DNA from: Bacillota bacterium | Lineage (GTDB): Bacteria; Bacillota; Clostridia; Christensenellales; Aristaeellaceae | NCBI GenBank assembly: GCA_023425025.1 | Contig: JAFADG010000004.1 | Span: 12,832-76,831, forward strand | Reading direction: 5' to 3' | DNA: 64,000 nt | Shown here: positions 33,219 to 42,043 of the stretch, in pieces | Numbering within the stretch: position 1 is the first letter of the stretch | How the letters are laid out: each line of letters opens with the position of its first letter | Translations under genes and position numbers: made by a program | The notes under the pieces: model-generated | Seen by the model: only the letters and a program-made list of their open reading frames with translations | Database searches by the model: none | Told to the model about the DNA's origin: nothing

Positions 33219-35492
33219 ATGAACGAAGCATTACTGCCCAAGGACTCAATTCACGCGCGGGGGCTCAAGACGCCGCGTGAGGTGATAGAATGCGTTGCCA
33301 CGAAGATGCTTGATTCCCGTCCAAGGAAGACCATGGAATACAAGCCCTATATTGAACAGGCGCACATTGCGCAGCGTTTCCTTATGGGGCCGATGGACAT
33401 TGATTTTAAAGAACGCTTTCCGGACGCACAGTTGGGCGATGTGATGTATGCCGCGACATGGATTGACGCGGAAGAAGAGATCGACGTCCTGTTTGTCATT
33501 GAAGGCGATGGCAAATTGTGGCTTGATGGCAAATGCCTTTTTACACGCGCAGGCGAGCATATAGAGGGCATTGTCTACGAACGCGTGGACGATCAGGTGC
33601 GCGTGAAAACCGTGCTGAAAGCAGGACGCAACGAGATATTGATAAAATGCATCAATCAGCCGAAACGCTGGGGCATCAGCTTGAATGTGACGTTTCCACG
33701 CTATCCGTGGATATGGCTGCGCGACTATCTCTATTCCGTTCGCGCGACCTTTCCATGTGAAGCCATGGCGGGCATGGAAGGCGTTTCGTGGATTGGACCA
33801 TTTAGCAAAGGCGAGGCATCCGGCGCTCTTGCATTGCTAAATGAAAAGGGCGCGGTTGAAGGGAAAGCCGTCGCCTATGAAGATACCTATGAAGATGGTG
33901 AAAGCAGGCGTTGCTGGATGCCGCGTTTTACCCAATGGAATGAAGAGGACGTCGATTTTACTCGCGTCTTTAAGGCCGCGGACGGCTGCGCGTACGCGCT
34001 TACGCGCTATGACGCGAAGCGGGCCCCCCAAGCGGTTATGGAGATCGAGTACCATTCGCCGGTGAAAGTATTTGTGGAGGGCGAATGTGTCTTTTCCGCG
34101 AAACAGCCCGGCAAGACGACGGTTCAGCTTTCGAAAAAAGCGGATGAAACATTCCAGACCATATTGATAAAGAGCGTATTGCAGGCATCGGGTTGGGCTT
34201 TTTCGGCGCGCGTGCGCTCTGCGCAGGGTGAAAAGGCAAACGTTCATCCGATCCTTACACAGCGCAACGGGCGCGGATTTGATTGGGCGTTACTCGGCGT
34301 GTTTGGCGAAGGGGATTACCTGTTGGGGGATGCGAGAATTCTCGATGTGCCATATGGCCCTGAGCTCGGCTTGCAATTTACAGCGCCTTATCCGCTCTGC
34401 AAGGATAAAGCGGTCTTCTGGCAGCTGAATGAACCGGATACGTATATCCGCCCATATATGGACGCTTACTTCTTTGGGCAGTGGTTCTACGCGATTCAGG
34501 TCGGTATGATCGGGCTATACGCGGCGGGCAAGGCGCTGGGTAAAAACGTGTATTGCCGCTACTTCATGGACAGCGTTTCCATCATGGCGGAATACTTTGA
34601 TTACGCGCTATGGGATGCAAAGCGCTTTAAAAACCCGACGTTGATTCCGCGTGCCTGTGATTTACGGGAACTTGATCCCTGCGGCACCATCGGTGTTTCG
34701 ATGATTGAGGCGTACTGGCGCGGCGGGAACGCAAAGCACCTGCGCGTGATACGCCACATCGAAAACGCTGTGATGAACGTCATACCCCGCTTTGAAGACG
34801 GCACGTTTTATCGCGTAAAGACCATGTGGGCGGATGACCTTTACATGAGCTGTCCGTACCTTATTCGTATGGCAGCGCTAACGGGTGATGAAAAGTACCT
34901 GGACGAGGTCGTACGCCAGATTGAAGGCTTCCATTCCCGACTCTTTATGGCGGATCAGAACATCTACTCGCACATCTACTTCCCGCCGGTAAAAACGCCG
35001 AACCGCATCCCATGGGGACGCGGCAACGGTTGGATTGCCGTGACGCTGACAGAAGTACTTACGCACATGCCCGCAGGCGATTCGCGCCGCGCGTATGTAC
35101 TTGAGCGCTACAGAACATTTATGCAAGGGATCGCCGCAGTGCAGGATAAAACCGGCATGTGGCATCAGGTGCTTAGCGAGGACTTTTCCTACGAAGAAAC
35201 CTCCGCGACTGCGATGTTCACCCTCGCTATGGCGCGCGGTGTAAGAAACGGCTGGCTGGATGAAAGCTACATGACGTTTGTCAAAAAGGGATGGGAAGCG
35301 CTGCAGCGCACCAGCATCGACGCAGAAGGAAACGTATATGGCGTATGCCTGGGTTCCGGGTGCTCAATGGATTCCAGGTACTACCGTGAAATTCCGACCC
35401 ATAAAAACGACGACCACGGTTCGGGCATTATCTTGCTGCTTGCAAGTGAGCTTTTGGAGATGAACATCAGCACAAACGAAGCAAACGCTTAA
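33219..35492 (+). CDS. GH105/GH88-type unsaturated glucuronyl (rhamnogalacturonyl) hydrolase with N-terminal beta domains
   Basis: A 757-residue protein. The C-terminal 380 residues form an alpha/alpha toroid of GH105: TMWADDLYMSCPYLIRMAALTGDEKYLDE (around residue 530), PWGRGNGWIAVTLTEVL, GMWHQVL and ETSATAMFTLAMARGVRNGWL. GH105 enzymes such as YteR remove the unsaturated uronic acid left by pectate or rhamnogalacturonan lyases, with the catalytic Asp in the WADDLYM segment. The first 370 residues are beta-rich and unlike the minimal family length of about 370. No signal peptide, so it is cytoplasmic. ATG 33219 follows AAGGAGG; the upstream extension overlaps the inverted repeat and is rejected. 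Confidence 0.88.
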   Translation: MNEALLPKDSIHARGLKTPREVIECVATKMLDSRPRKTMEYKPYIEQAHIAQRFLMGPMDIDFKERFPDAQLGDVMYAATWIDAEEEIDVLFVIEGDGKLWLDGKCLFTRAGEHIEGIVYERVDDQVRVKTVLKAGRNEILIKCINQPKRWGISLNVTFPRYPWIWLRDYLYSVRATFPCEAMAGMEGVSWIGPFSKGEASGALALLNEKGAVEGKAVAYEDTYEDGESRRCWMPRFTQWNEEDVDFTRVFKAADGCAYALTRYDAKRAPQAVMEIEYHSPVKVFVEGECVFSAKQPGKTTVQLSKKADETFQTILIKSVLQASGWAFSARVRSAQGEKANVHPILTQRNGRGFDWALLGVFGEGDYLLGDARILDVPYGPELGLQFTAPYPLCKDKAVFWQLNEPDTYIRPYMDAYFFGQWFYAIQVGMIGLYAAGKALGKNVYCRYFMDSVSIMAEYFDYALWDAKRFKNPTLIPRACDLRELDPCGTIGVSMIEAYWRGGNAKHLRVIRHIENAVMNVIPRFEDGTFYRVKTMWADDLYMSCPYLIRMAALTGDEKYLDEVVRQIEGFHSRLFMADQNIYSHIYFPPVKTPNRIPWGRGNGWIAVTLTEVLTHMPAGDSRRAYVLERYRTFMQGIAAVQDKTGMWHQVLSEDFSYEETSATAMFTLAMARGVRNGWLDESYMTFVKKGWEALQRTSIDAEGNVYGVCLGSGCSMDSRYYREIPTHKNDDHGSGIILLLASELLEMNISTNEANA

Positions 35493-35571
35493 CAAAGCGG
35501 CATATAAGCGGATGCAAAAATACGCAACGCTTGATAAGCCCACCAGAATGCACATGCGTTTTCGATGAGAA

Positions 35572-37599
35572 TTACATCTCCGGTGCCGCCAGGCCTTCCT
35601 GTGTCTCATCCGGGCCAGGATTGGCCTTTATCCGAACAATCTGCCCATCCGACCGCTGGACGACAACCGTGCGCATGCTGCTGTCATAATGCGCCTCGCA
35701 TATGGCGGGGCCTTTGTCTGCATATGCTTCACAGACCTGAATGAACAGCGCCTTTGTGGCATGCGCCCGCTGAATCAGATAGGACAGCATTGTATCCGAA
35801 GGATTGTCAAACCCCTGCATGGCATATAGGCCGATATCCTTATCCGGCGCCAGCAGGCGCAGATCAAACCGGACGCCGTCGCCGCAATCCCAGCGCTGCA
35901 CCCTGGAGGTTGTCTTCTGCACATCCGCAAGATAGCAGTAGGGCGGCTCTTCTCCCCAGGGCGAATGCACAGACGCGTCATCCTGCGGCCTTAAGCGCTG
36001 CCCGCGGACATGCAGGATGCAATCAATATCGGTTTCAACCAAAGAAGATACTTCCACGATATCCACAAAAAAATCGCCATACCAATGGATTCTGCGGCGA
36101 ATATTTGCCCCTTCGTATGCTTTTGCGTCCCACTGCACGATGGTAAAGGAGTCAAGAGGCTTGTAATTGTCATCCCATGTCACGGATACATCCAAAAAAG
36201 TATGATCATTTTTCGGCTCGTACGCATGCACCCTGCAGTTGGCCGGAGGCTGGTTCTTTCCATTCAGGCAGACAGTATTGTGCGCGCCTGTATTTTTGTA
36301 ATAGGCATAATGCAGTGGCGCGCCGTAGGGGCAAGTACCCATATCCGGCAGCACATCCTTACCCAATGCGGCAAACAGGATGCCAAGCCGGTCATAATGA
36401 TCGTGCTCGCCGCCATAGGGTGCGTGCTTGACAAGCAGGAAGCGGCCTTCCGGCCCATACATGGTCGTCAGTCCGGAGCCATCCTTGTTATGGTATGGTG
36501 TTTGCGGCCATTGGTCCAGCCTTTTCAAATCATCGCAGCCATACAAAAACGCAAACAAGTTGCTGCGTTCCCGCCCATCATAGCAGCGGCTGAGAATAAA
36601 ACGGAACGCTTCGCAGGGGTGCACGGCCTGCGCTAACTCATAGATACTTTCCTTGCCGTAAAAAAGATTTTGAGCGCCGCCAATATCGTTGAGCAGCGGC
36701 ACCCTTCCGCCGGGCATCAGTATATTTACGGGAAACCGCAGTATCTCCAAAAAACGCGCGTCATTCAAAAAGCTATGAGGCGTATTCCGGGCGAAAAGCT
36801 CAAATGCCATAAACTGTTCCATGGCGTAAAAATGGTAGCTGGTAGTTCCCTCGAACCAAAATCCGTCGGCCAGAACGCCATGCTCCAATTGATAGCGGAG
36901 GCCATATTGCCCATATACGCCAAATGCGATCAAATCCTCGCGGGCCAGCAAAAATCCCAGCATGGCCGCAGTGGCATCGGCAATGCACTCATGATTGTGA
37001 ATTTGATTGGATCTGTACCGCATAAAAAAATCGCCGGCAATTTCAAATAGATTGGCCGTGATAAACCGCTGGTCTTCTTCCTCCAATGCATCCCGGATGA
37101 TATCATAGCCCTGCAGAAGCCCGCGAATCCAGACGGCGTCACACAAGGTTTGGGCATTTGCCTTGCCGGGATTATTGTAAGGAATGCCGCCATGAATCTC
37201 ATATTCCGGGTAAAAAAGCGCGTATTCCATCAGCACCGCTTTGGCGTGGAAAAGATAAGCCCTATCCCCGGTGAGCAGATACACCAGCGCGGCCTTATAG
37301 CAGGACTCGCTGGCTATACGGTTGACAATCCGCCACCATGCCCCATCATATATATCGCCTTCCCACTCCCTTTGACAGACGGGGCACAGATGCCTGTGGG
37401 GTTGATCCAGCCGGAAGGTCAGGCGCACCGAATCCTTGGGGCATGCATAAAACCCCTCCCAGGTAGCAATGCCTGTTTTAGGGAGCCGCAAATGCTGTTT
37501 CATTGGCTCCACGTCGCGCATAAGCATATGAACAAACGCTTTATCCGCTTGCGCTTTCATTTGAAGGCGGGAAATCTCTTCCTGGCTGAATTGCAGCAT
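35572..37599 (-). CDS. Heparinase II/III-family protein
   Basis: A 675-residue protein with a helical toroid (HNHECIADATAAMLGFLL near residue 200; GTTSYHFYAMEQFMAFELFA) and a C-terminal beta-sandwich (PYGGEHDHYDRLGILFAALG and NTGAHNTVCLNGKNQ near residues 395-455). These are hallmarks of the PL12/15/17/21-type heparinase II/III superfamily, which eliminates uronic-acid bonds in acidic polysaccharides. A short CPVCQ segment near residue 72 resembles a metal-binding turn. No signal peptide. It is the last gene of the minus-strand transporter operon and starts 4 bases after the permease stop. The exact polysaccharide is unknown. Confidence 0.88.
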   Translation of the reverse strand: MLQFSQEEISRLQMKAQADKAFVHMLMRDVEPMKQHLRLPKTGIATWEGFYACPKDSVRLTFRLDQPHRHLCPVCQREWEGDIYDGAWWRIVNRIASESCYKAALVYLLTGDRAYLFHAKAVLMEYALFYPEYEIHGGIPYNNPGKANAQTLCDAVWIRGLLQGYDIIRDALEEEDQRFITANLFEIAGDFFMRYRSNQIHNHECIADATAAMLGFLLAREDLIAFGVYGQYGLRYQLEHGVLADGFWFEGTTSYHFYAMEQFMAFELFARNTPHSFLNDARFLEILRFPVNILMPGGRVPLLNDIGGAQNLFYGKESIYELAQAVHPCEAFRFILSRCYDGRERSNLFAFLYGCDDLKRLDQWPQTPYHNKDGSGLTTMYGPEGRFLLVKHAPYGGEHDHYDRLGILFAALGKDVLPDMGTCPYGAPLHYAYYKNTGAHNTVCLNGKNQPPANCRVHAYEPKNDHTFLDVSVTWDDNYKPLDSFTIVQWDAKAYEGANIRRRIHWYGDFFVDIVEVSSLVETDIDCILHVRGQRLRPQDDASVHSPWGEEPPYCYLADVQKTTSRVQRWDCGDGVRFDLRLLAPDKDIGLYAMQGFDNPSDTMLSYLIQRAHATKALFIQVCEAYADKGPAICEAHYDSSMRTVVVQRSDGQIVRIKANPGPDETQEGLAAPEM

Positions 37600-37603
37600 G
37601 CTT

Positions 37604-38449
37604 TTATCCTTTCACGCCGCCGGCGGTGAGGCCGGCAATGAATTGTTTATTGGCAAACAAATAGACAAGGAGTACGGGCAGCAGCGCTATGGAGGCGCCG
37701 GCCAGCATAATATGCCATTCCGCGGCAGCGTTGCTGGAATATTTCAATTGCACTACGCCAACAGTCAGCGTGCGCAGCGCAGGCTTTCCGATGGACATGA
37801 CCAAGGGAATCAGATAATTGTTCCATGCCAGGCGGAAGGAGAACAGCGCCACTACGCCAAGCACCGGCTTGATCAGATGGATGATGATGCGGCAATACAC
37901 CTGAAAGAAGCTGCAGCCATCAATATACGCGGCCTCGTCCAATTCCTTTGGAATGCTTTTCGTAAAGCTCATAATCAACAGCACATTGCTGGTCTGACCA
38001 CCGGTAATGGCCAAGGACATGCCCAAAAGGCTATTGGTCAGCCCCAGCGCGCGAAGCAGAACATAGATGGGAAACAGCGTTACAGACCCCAATGCGATAA
38101 ACATAAATGCCATATACATGCCCATGATCAGTTTTTTGCCGGGAAAATCATGCCTTGCCAGAAGATAGCCTGCCATGGAGGTAGAGACTAACGCCAGCAG
38201 GGTCACCGTAACGGCAACAATGATGCTGTTGATGGTATACAGGCCGAAATTGCCTTTGGTAAAGGCATCGGCGTAGTTGGAAAAATGCCATTGCTCGGGA
38301 AAGAAGGCTTTGCCGCTTGTCAGCTCAAAGTTCGTTTTCAAAGAGCCGATCAGTGCATAAATCACCGGATACAGCGTAAACACTATCATTGCCGACAAAA
38401 AGATCCATTTCATCACCTGTACAGGCGTGTTTCTTTTTTTGTTCCGCAT
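37604..38449 (-). CDS. Sugar ABC transporter permease, MalG-like
   Basis: A 281-residue permease with first helix WIFLSAMIVFTLYPVIYALIG and EAA loop ELDEAAYIDGCSFFQVYCRIIIHLIKPVL near residue 190. ATG (38449) is chosen because GAGGGGA lies just upstream; a start 24 bases earlier would overlap the previous gene without a ribosome site. It pairs with the MalF-like permease encoded just before it. Confidence 0.92.
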   Translation of the reverse strand: MRNKKRNTPVQVMKWIFLSAMIVFTLYPVIYALIGSLKTNFELTSGKAFFPEQWHFSNYADAFTKGNFGLYTINSIIVAVTVTLLALVSTSMAGYLLARHDFPGKKLIMGMYMAFMFIALGSVTLFPIYVLLRALGLTNSLLGMSLAITGGQTSNVLLIMSFTKSIPKELDEAAYIDGCSFFQVYCRIIIHLIKPVLGVVALFSFRLAWNNYLIPLVMSIGKPALRTLTVGVVQLKYSSNAAAEWHIMLAGASIALLPVLLVYLFANKQFIAGLTAGGVKG

Positions 38450-38469
38450 CAGGTCCCCTCCTTTCCGGA

Positions 38470-39402
38470 TCAATAGATTTCATCCAGTTTTCTACTGATA
38501 ATGTTATAGGCGATGGTAATTGCGCCAATGATGCCTGCGCAAACGATGCTGGCCGCGGCGCCATATCCGTACTGCGGCACAAATGTGCCCGCCAGATCGG
38601 CTGCCGGATAGTACAGATTGTAAATATACAAAAACATGACATTGGTCCGGTCAAAAGGACCGCCGCCGGTCATTACCATAATGCTTTGAAAATCCTGAAA
38701 TCCTGCCAGAATAGCCAGCATCAGGATCGTCTTGAGCACCGGGCCGAGCATGGGCAGAGTGATGGAAAACATTTTGCGAAGGGGGCCTGCGCCGTCAATG
38801 TCCGCCGATTCATACATTTCCATCGGTACCTGCTGCAAACCCGCCAGAAAATACACCATATAGTTGCCCAGTCCGCCCCATACGGCCACCACAATGACCG
38901 TGAGAATCGCCAGATCCTTCCCCAGCCAGTTCAGCGGCGCCGCGATCAACCCCGACTCCAGCATATATTTGTTGATCTGCCCGTTATACAGGTTGAACAG
39001 CAGGTAAAACACCAGCGCCATCACGGCCGAGCTCATGATAGTGGGGGAAAATATGGCGGCCTGTATCACGCCATATACGCGCTTGCGGTTATTGAGCAAA
39101 ACCGCTACCGCAAAGGCCAGCGGAACAACCAGGAGGATTTTACCGCCCGCATATAGGAAGGTGGTCTTAATTGCCATCCAGAACTTGGGGTCCCGGGTGA
39201 ACAAACGCACAAAGTTGGCTGCGCCAACAAACTTTTCGGCATAGCGCCCGTCATACTCATAAAACATGTAGCGCAGCGCCCAGATGACCGGATACACCGA
39301 CATCATCAGAAAGAGAATCAGATTGGGCGCAAGCATGCCGTAAATCTGCCCAAGCCCTCTGTGGCGAGACCTCGAAAGCTTTCTTTCCTGAGACTTCTCC
39401 AT
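38470..39402 (-). CDS. Sugar ABC transporter permease, MalF/UgpA-like
   Basis: A 310-residue permease. After a basic tail the first helix is LAPNLILFLMMSVYPVIWAL; the EAA loop is MYESADIDGAGPLRKMFSITLPML near residue 200. ATG (39402) has GGAGG 7 bases upstream; GTG 6 bases earlier is less well placed. It is the second gene of the minus-strand operon after the binding protein. Confidence 0.92.
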   Translation of the reverse strand: MEKSQERKLSRSRHRGLGQIYGMLAPNLILFLMMSVYPVIWALRYMFYEYDGRYAEKFVGAANFVRLFTRDPKFWMAIKTTFLYAGGKILLVVPLAFAVAVLLNNRKRVYGVIQAAIFSPTIMSSAVMALVFYLLFNLYNGQINKYMLESGLIAAPLNWLGKDLAILTVIVVAVWGGLGNYMVYFLAGLQQVPMEMYESADIDGAGPLRKMFSITLPMLGPVLKTILMLAILAGFQDFQSIMVMTGGGPFDRTNVMFLYIYNLYYPAADLAGTFVPQYGYGAAASIVCAGIIGAITIAYNIISRKLDEIY

Positions 39403-39499
39403 TTGCACACCTCCGGGTATTGGCGCATTTACAATAAATCAGGGTGGGGAAGGAAGCATGTGCGTCCCTTGCCCCACCCCGGTCATGAGTTGCCTTCAA

Positions 39500-40858
39500 T
39501 CATTCAACCGCGGTTCCCGCCGGATCGGCCGGATGAAAGTTCGGGTACTGGATACGAACTTGCGTTCCATCGGCAATGGCTTTATCATACGCGGCATTGT
39601 AGCGGACGTTCAGATCTTCAATCACGGCGTCCACGTCATCCCGCAGGCCGAAGATAATATCGCCGAAATCTTTGCCCCAATCGTTGCCTTCGGGGACGAT
39701 GCCCTTGGGCTCCGGCGGCCAGATTTTGTCGGTAGGCTGTACGGCAATATACGGAACCTTCTCTATGGATTCAGGCGGGGTAACGCCATCGATGGCAGCC
39801 TCCACCACCACTACGCCCAGGCCCTGGGAATAGTATTCGCTAATCAGTTCCTTGGAATAGAACATCTTCAGTACTTCCCAGGCGGCTTCCTTGTTGGGGC
39901 ACCGTTCTGAAATGGCAAACCATGTGCCGGCGGACAGATCCTGGCTGCCGATAACATTGCCGTCGACCGAGGGAAGGGGCGCATACTGCCAGTTGACGGC
40001 GGTGGGGAATTGCTTGGTATAGACACCCCATTCAGAGTGGTTGTACGTCATGTACATGCCGATCTTGCCATCGGCGAACTGGGTCCGCAGGGGATCGATC
40101 TCCAATTGCTCACATCCGGGGAATGCGGCATTGCTGGTAAAAATCTCACGCATGGCCTCAATCACCGGCTTATAGCAGGAGAAGTCATATTTGCCCTGTG
40201 TGTAATCAAAGCCCAGCTTTACCGGAGCGCCGCTGAGCGAAGGCGCCCACTGAACACCGCGGGTCAGCCCATTGCTGGGGTTTTTCAGGGGAAGCGCAAA
40301 GCCATAGATGCCCTCGCCGCTCAGCTTCTCGGAAATCAGCTTGGCATCGGCCACCAGTTCTGCCAGTGTGGACGGAGGGTTGGCAATGCCCACGCGGTCA
40401 AAGATATCCTTGTTGTATACAAGACGGGTAGTGGTTCCTGTGGCCGGCAGGGACACGATTTTGCTGCCAAACCTGTTCCAGTTCTCCACAAAGGCGCTTT
40501 CGCCAAAGAAAGCCTTCTCTTCCTCGGTGAGGAAGGGGGAAAGGTCAGCCAGCTTGTCCTGATAAATCACATTGATATTATTGGTGGTGGTTACCAGGAT
40601 GTCCGGCAGCTCGTTGGTGGAAGCCGCCATATCAATGGTCTGCGGGTAGTTGTCGGAATAGATCTGGTAATCGATCCGGATCTTTCCTTCATGCGCCTTG
40701 TTGAAAGCATCTACCTTGCCGGTCATGAATTCCTGATCATGGCGGTCCTTCGTCCAGACAACGATTTCTACCGCCTTGCCCTCAGCCACGGCTGAAAGCG
40801 TGGCAAACATTACCACAAGCATCGATAGCACGAGAACCGCTGAGACTAATTTTTTCAT
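39500..40858 (-). CDS. Extracellular solute-binding protein of sugar ABC importer (family 1)
   Basis: A 452-residue secreted binding protein with signal peptide MKKLVSAVLVLSMLVVMFATLSAVA and a mature start VEIVVWTKDRHDQEFMTGKVDAFN, typical of SBP_bac_1 oligosaccharide-binding proteins; TTTRLVYNKDIFDRVGI (near residue 155) and the YMTYNHSEWG segment are family-like. GGGAGGG precedes ATG (40858). It heads the operon binding protein-MalF-MalG-heparinase. A shared promoter and upstream motif link its expression to the FAD-oxidoreductase/GH130 operon and so to the neighbouring two-component system. Confidence 0.92.
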   Translation of the reverse strand: MKKLVSAVLVLSMLVVMFATLSAVAEGKAVEIVVWTKDRHDQEFMTGKVDAFNKAHEGKIRIDYQIYSDNYPQTIDMAASTNELPDILVTTTNNINVIYQDKLADLSPFLTEEEKAFFGESAFVENWNRFGSKIVSLPATGTTTRLVYNKDIFDRVGIANPPSTLAELVADAKLISEKLSGEGIYGFALPLKNPSNGLTRGVQWAPSLSGAPVKLGFDYTQGKYDFSCYKPVIEAMREIFTSNAAFPGCEQLEIDPLRTQFADGKIGMYMTYNHSEWGVYTKQFPTAVNWQYAPLPSVDGNVIGSQDLSAGTWFAISERCPNKEAAWEVLKMFYSKELISEYYSQGLGVVVVEAAIDGVTPPESIEKVPYIAVQPTDKIWPPEPKGIVPEGNDWGKDFGDIIFGLRDDVDAVIEDLNVRYNAAYDKAIADGTQVRIQYPNFHPADPAGTAVE

Positions 40859-40923
40859 GCAGAGACCCTCCCTTGTTATTTTTCTTTGCGTACAGGAAAT
40901 GCCCTGTCCGCTTTGCTGCATTT

Positions 40924-40977
40924 ATTGTAATAAAGATATTTATCAGAATGAATAGAATTTTCTTAGGATATATGTTC
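40924..40977 (-). promoter_or_regulatory. Promoter and activator site of the minus-strand transporter operon
   Basis: On the minus strand TACAAT (40929-40924) is a likely -10. Written on the plus strand, TTCTTAGGATATATGTTC lies at 40960-40977, 30 bases above it. Nearly the same 18-mer and the same -10 context (TGCRTTTATTGTA on the plus strand) recur before the FAD-oxidoreductase gene, so it is probably the site of the adjacent AraC-type response regulator. An imperfect TTCGAT/ATCGAA repeat (40975-40990) overlaps it. Confidence 0.55.
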
Positions 40978-41009
40978 GATTTTGATCGAAGTTCAAGCAT
41001 GCGGCGCAA

Positions 41010-41993
41010 TCAGCGCTTTTGTGTGCACAGCGCAAGCAAATCGTTCACATCAGCCGTCGCCAGACATTCTACCGTATCAGATGCACCGTAGTAAATCTTC
41101 ACTTCGCCGCTGTCCTCCAATATCATGCCGCCGGGGAAAATGACGTCGCTGCGGAACCCGTCCAGCTCATAAGGCGCTTGCGGCGCCAGCAGCGGTGATT
41201 TGCTCATGCCGATAACGCGGGAAGGATCATCCGTATCCAGGAGCATAATGCCGGCGGTATACCGCTTTTGCCAGCGATCCTCCCAGCCGTTTTTCCCGCG
41301 TGTTTTATCAATGTCCACAGCATGAAACAGCGTCAGCCAGCCCTTGGGCGTCTTTACGGGAGGGGCCGCGGGACCGATCTTGTCATTGGCGAAGGGCACA
41401 TCCTCCACCGCCAGCACCAGGGAGCTATCTCCCCAGTAGGCAAGGTCCGGCGAGGCGGACAGCCAGGTATCAAAGCGGTCCACATTGCCGCGGCTGTATA
41501 CGGTGAAGGGCCGTTCCAGGCGAATGTATCTGCCGCCGACTTTTTCAGGGAAAAGCACCATGTTGCGGTTGTCGGGAATAGACAGGCTGAGAATATCGTA
41601 GTGGTAAAAGTCCTCCGTACAGGCAATTCCCCCGCGCAGACCATGTCTGGTATCCATCGCGAAGCAAATATACACCCTGCCTTCCAGCACTGTCAGGCGT
41701 GGGTCGTAAACGCGGCTGATCTCCTCATCCTTTATCTGCCAGCAAGGCGCAGGCGCGGGCGTCCACCCAATGCCGTCCGGGCTTGTGGCAAAACCCAGAT
41801 TCGTTCCCCGAAAGCAATTACCGCCGCTGTAGCCGTAGTCGTTGCGGAATACCATTACATACTGGCCTTGATACTTGGCGACACCCGCATTGAATATCAG
41901 CTCGCTGTCATAGGGAATGTCCTTTTTGCAGAGTATGGGATTCCCGGGAAAGCGGCGTATGACCTGGCTGCCGTTCAACAGGGGAAGCATCAT
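41010..41993 (-). CDS. GH130-family glycoside phosphorylase/hydrolase
   Basis: A 327-residue five-bladed beta-propeller. Family features are PGNPILCKKD, the catalytic-region EISRVYDPRLTVLEGRVYICFAMDT (residues about 90-115), FPEKVGGRYIRLERP, and GGMILEDSGEVKIYYGASDTVECLA at the end. Most GH130 members phosphorolyse beta-mannosides; some hydrolyse them. ATG at 41993 follows GGAGGGG. It is the second gene of an operon after the FAD oxidoreductase, 50 bases downstream. No signal peptide, so it acts on imported disaccharides. Confidence 0.88.
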   Translation of the reverse strand: MMLPLLNGSQVIRRFPGNPILCKKDIPYDSELIFNAGVAKYQGQYVMVFRNDYGYSGGNCFRGTNLGFATSPDGIGWTPAPAPCWQIKDEEISRVYDPRLTVLEGRVYICFAMDTRHGLRGGIACTEDFYHYDILSLSIPDNRNMVLFPEKVGGRYIRLERPFTVYSRGNVDRFDTWLSASPDLAYWGDSSLVLAVEDVPFANDKIGPAAPPVKTPKGWLTLFHAVDIDKTRGKNGWEDRWQKRYTAGIMLLDTDDPSRVIGMSKSPLLAPQAPYELDGFRSDVIFPGGMILEDSGEVKIYYGASDTVECLATADVNDLLALCTQKR

Positions 41994-42043
41994 GATAAAC
42001 CCCTCCTTATTGGGATGATCCGGCAATTATAAGATCCAAAAAA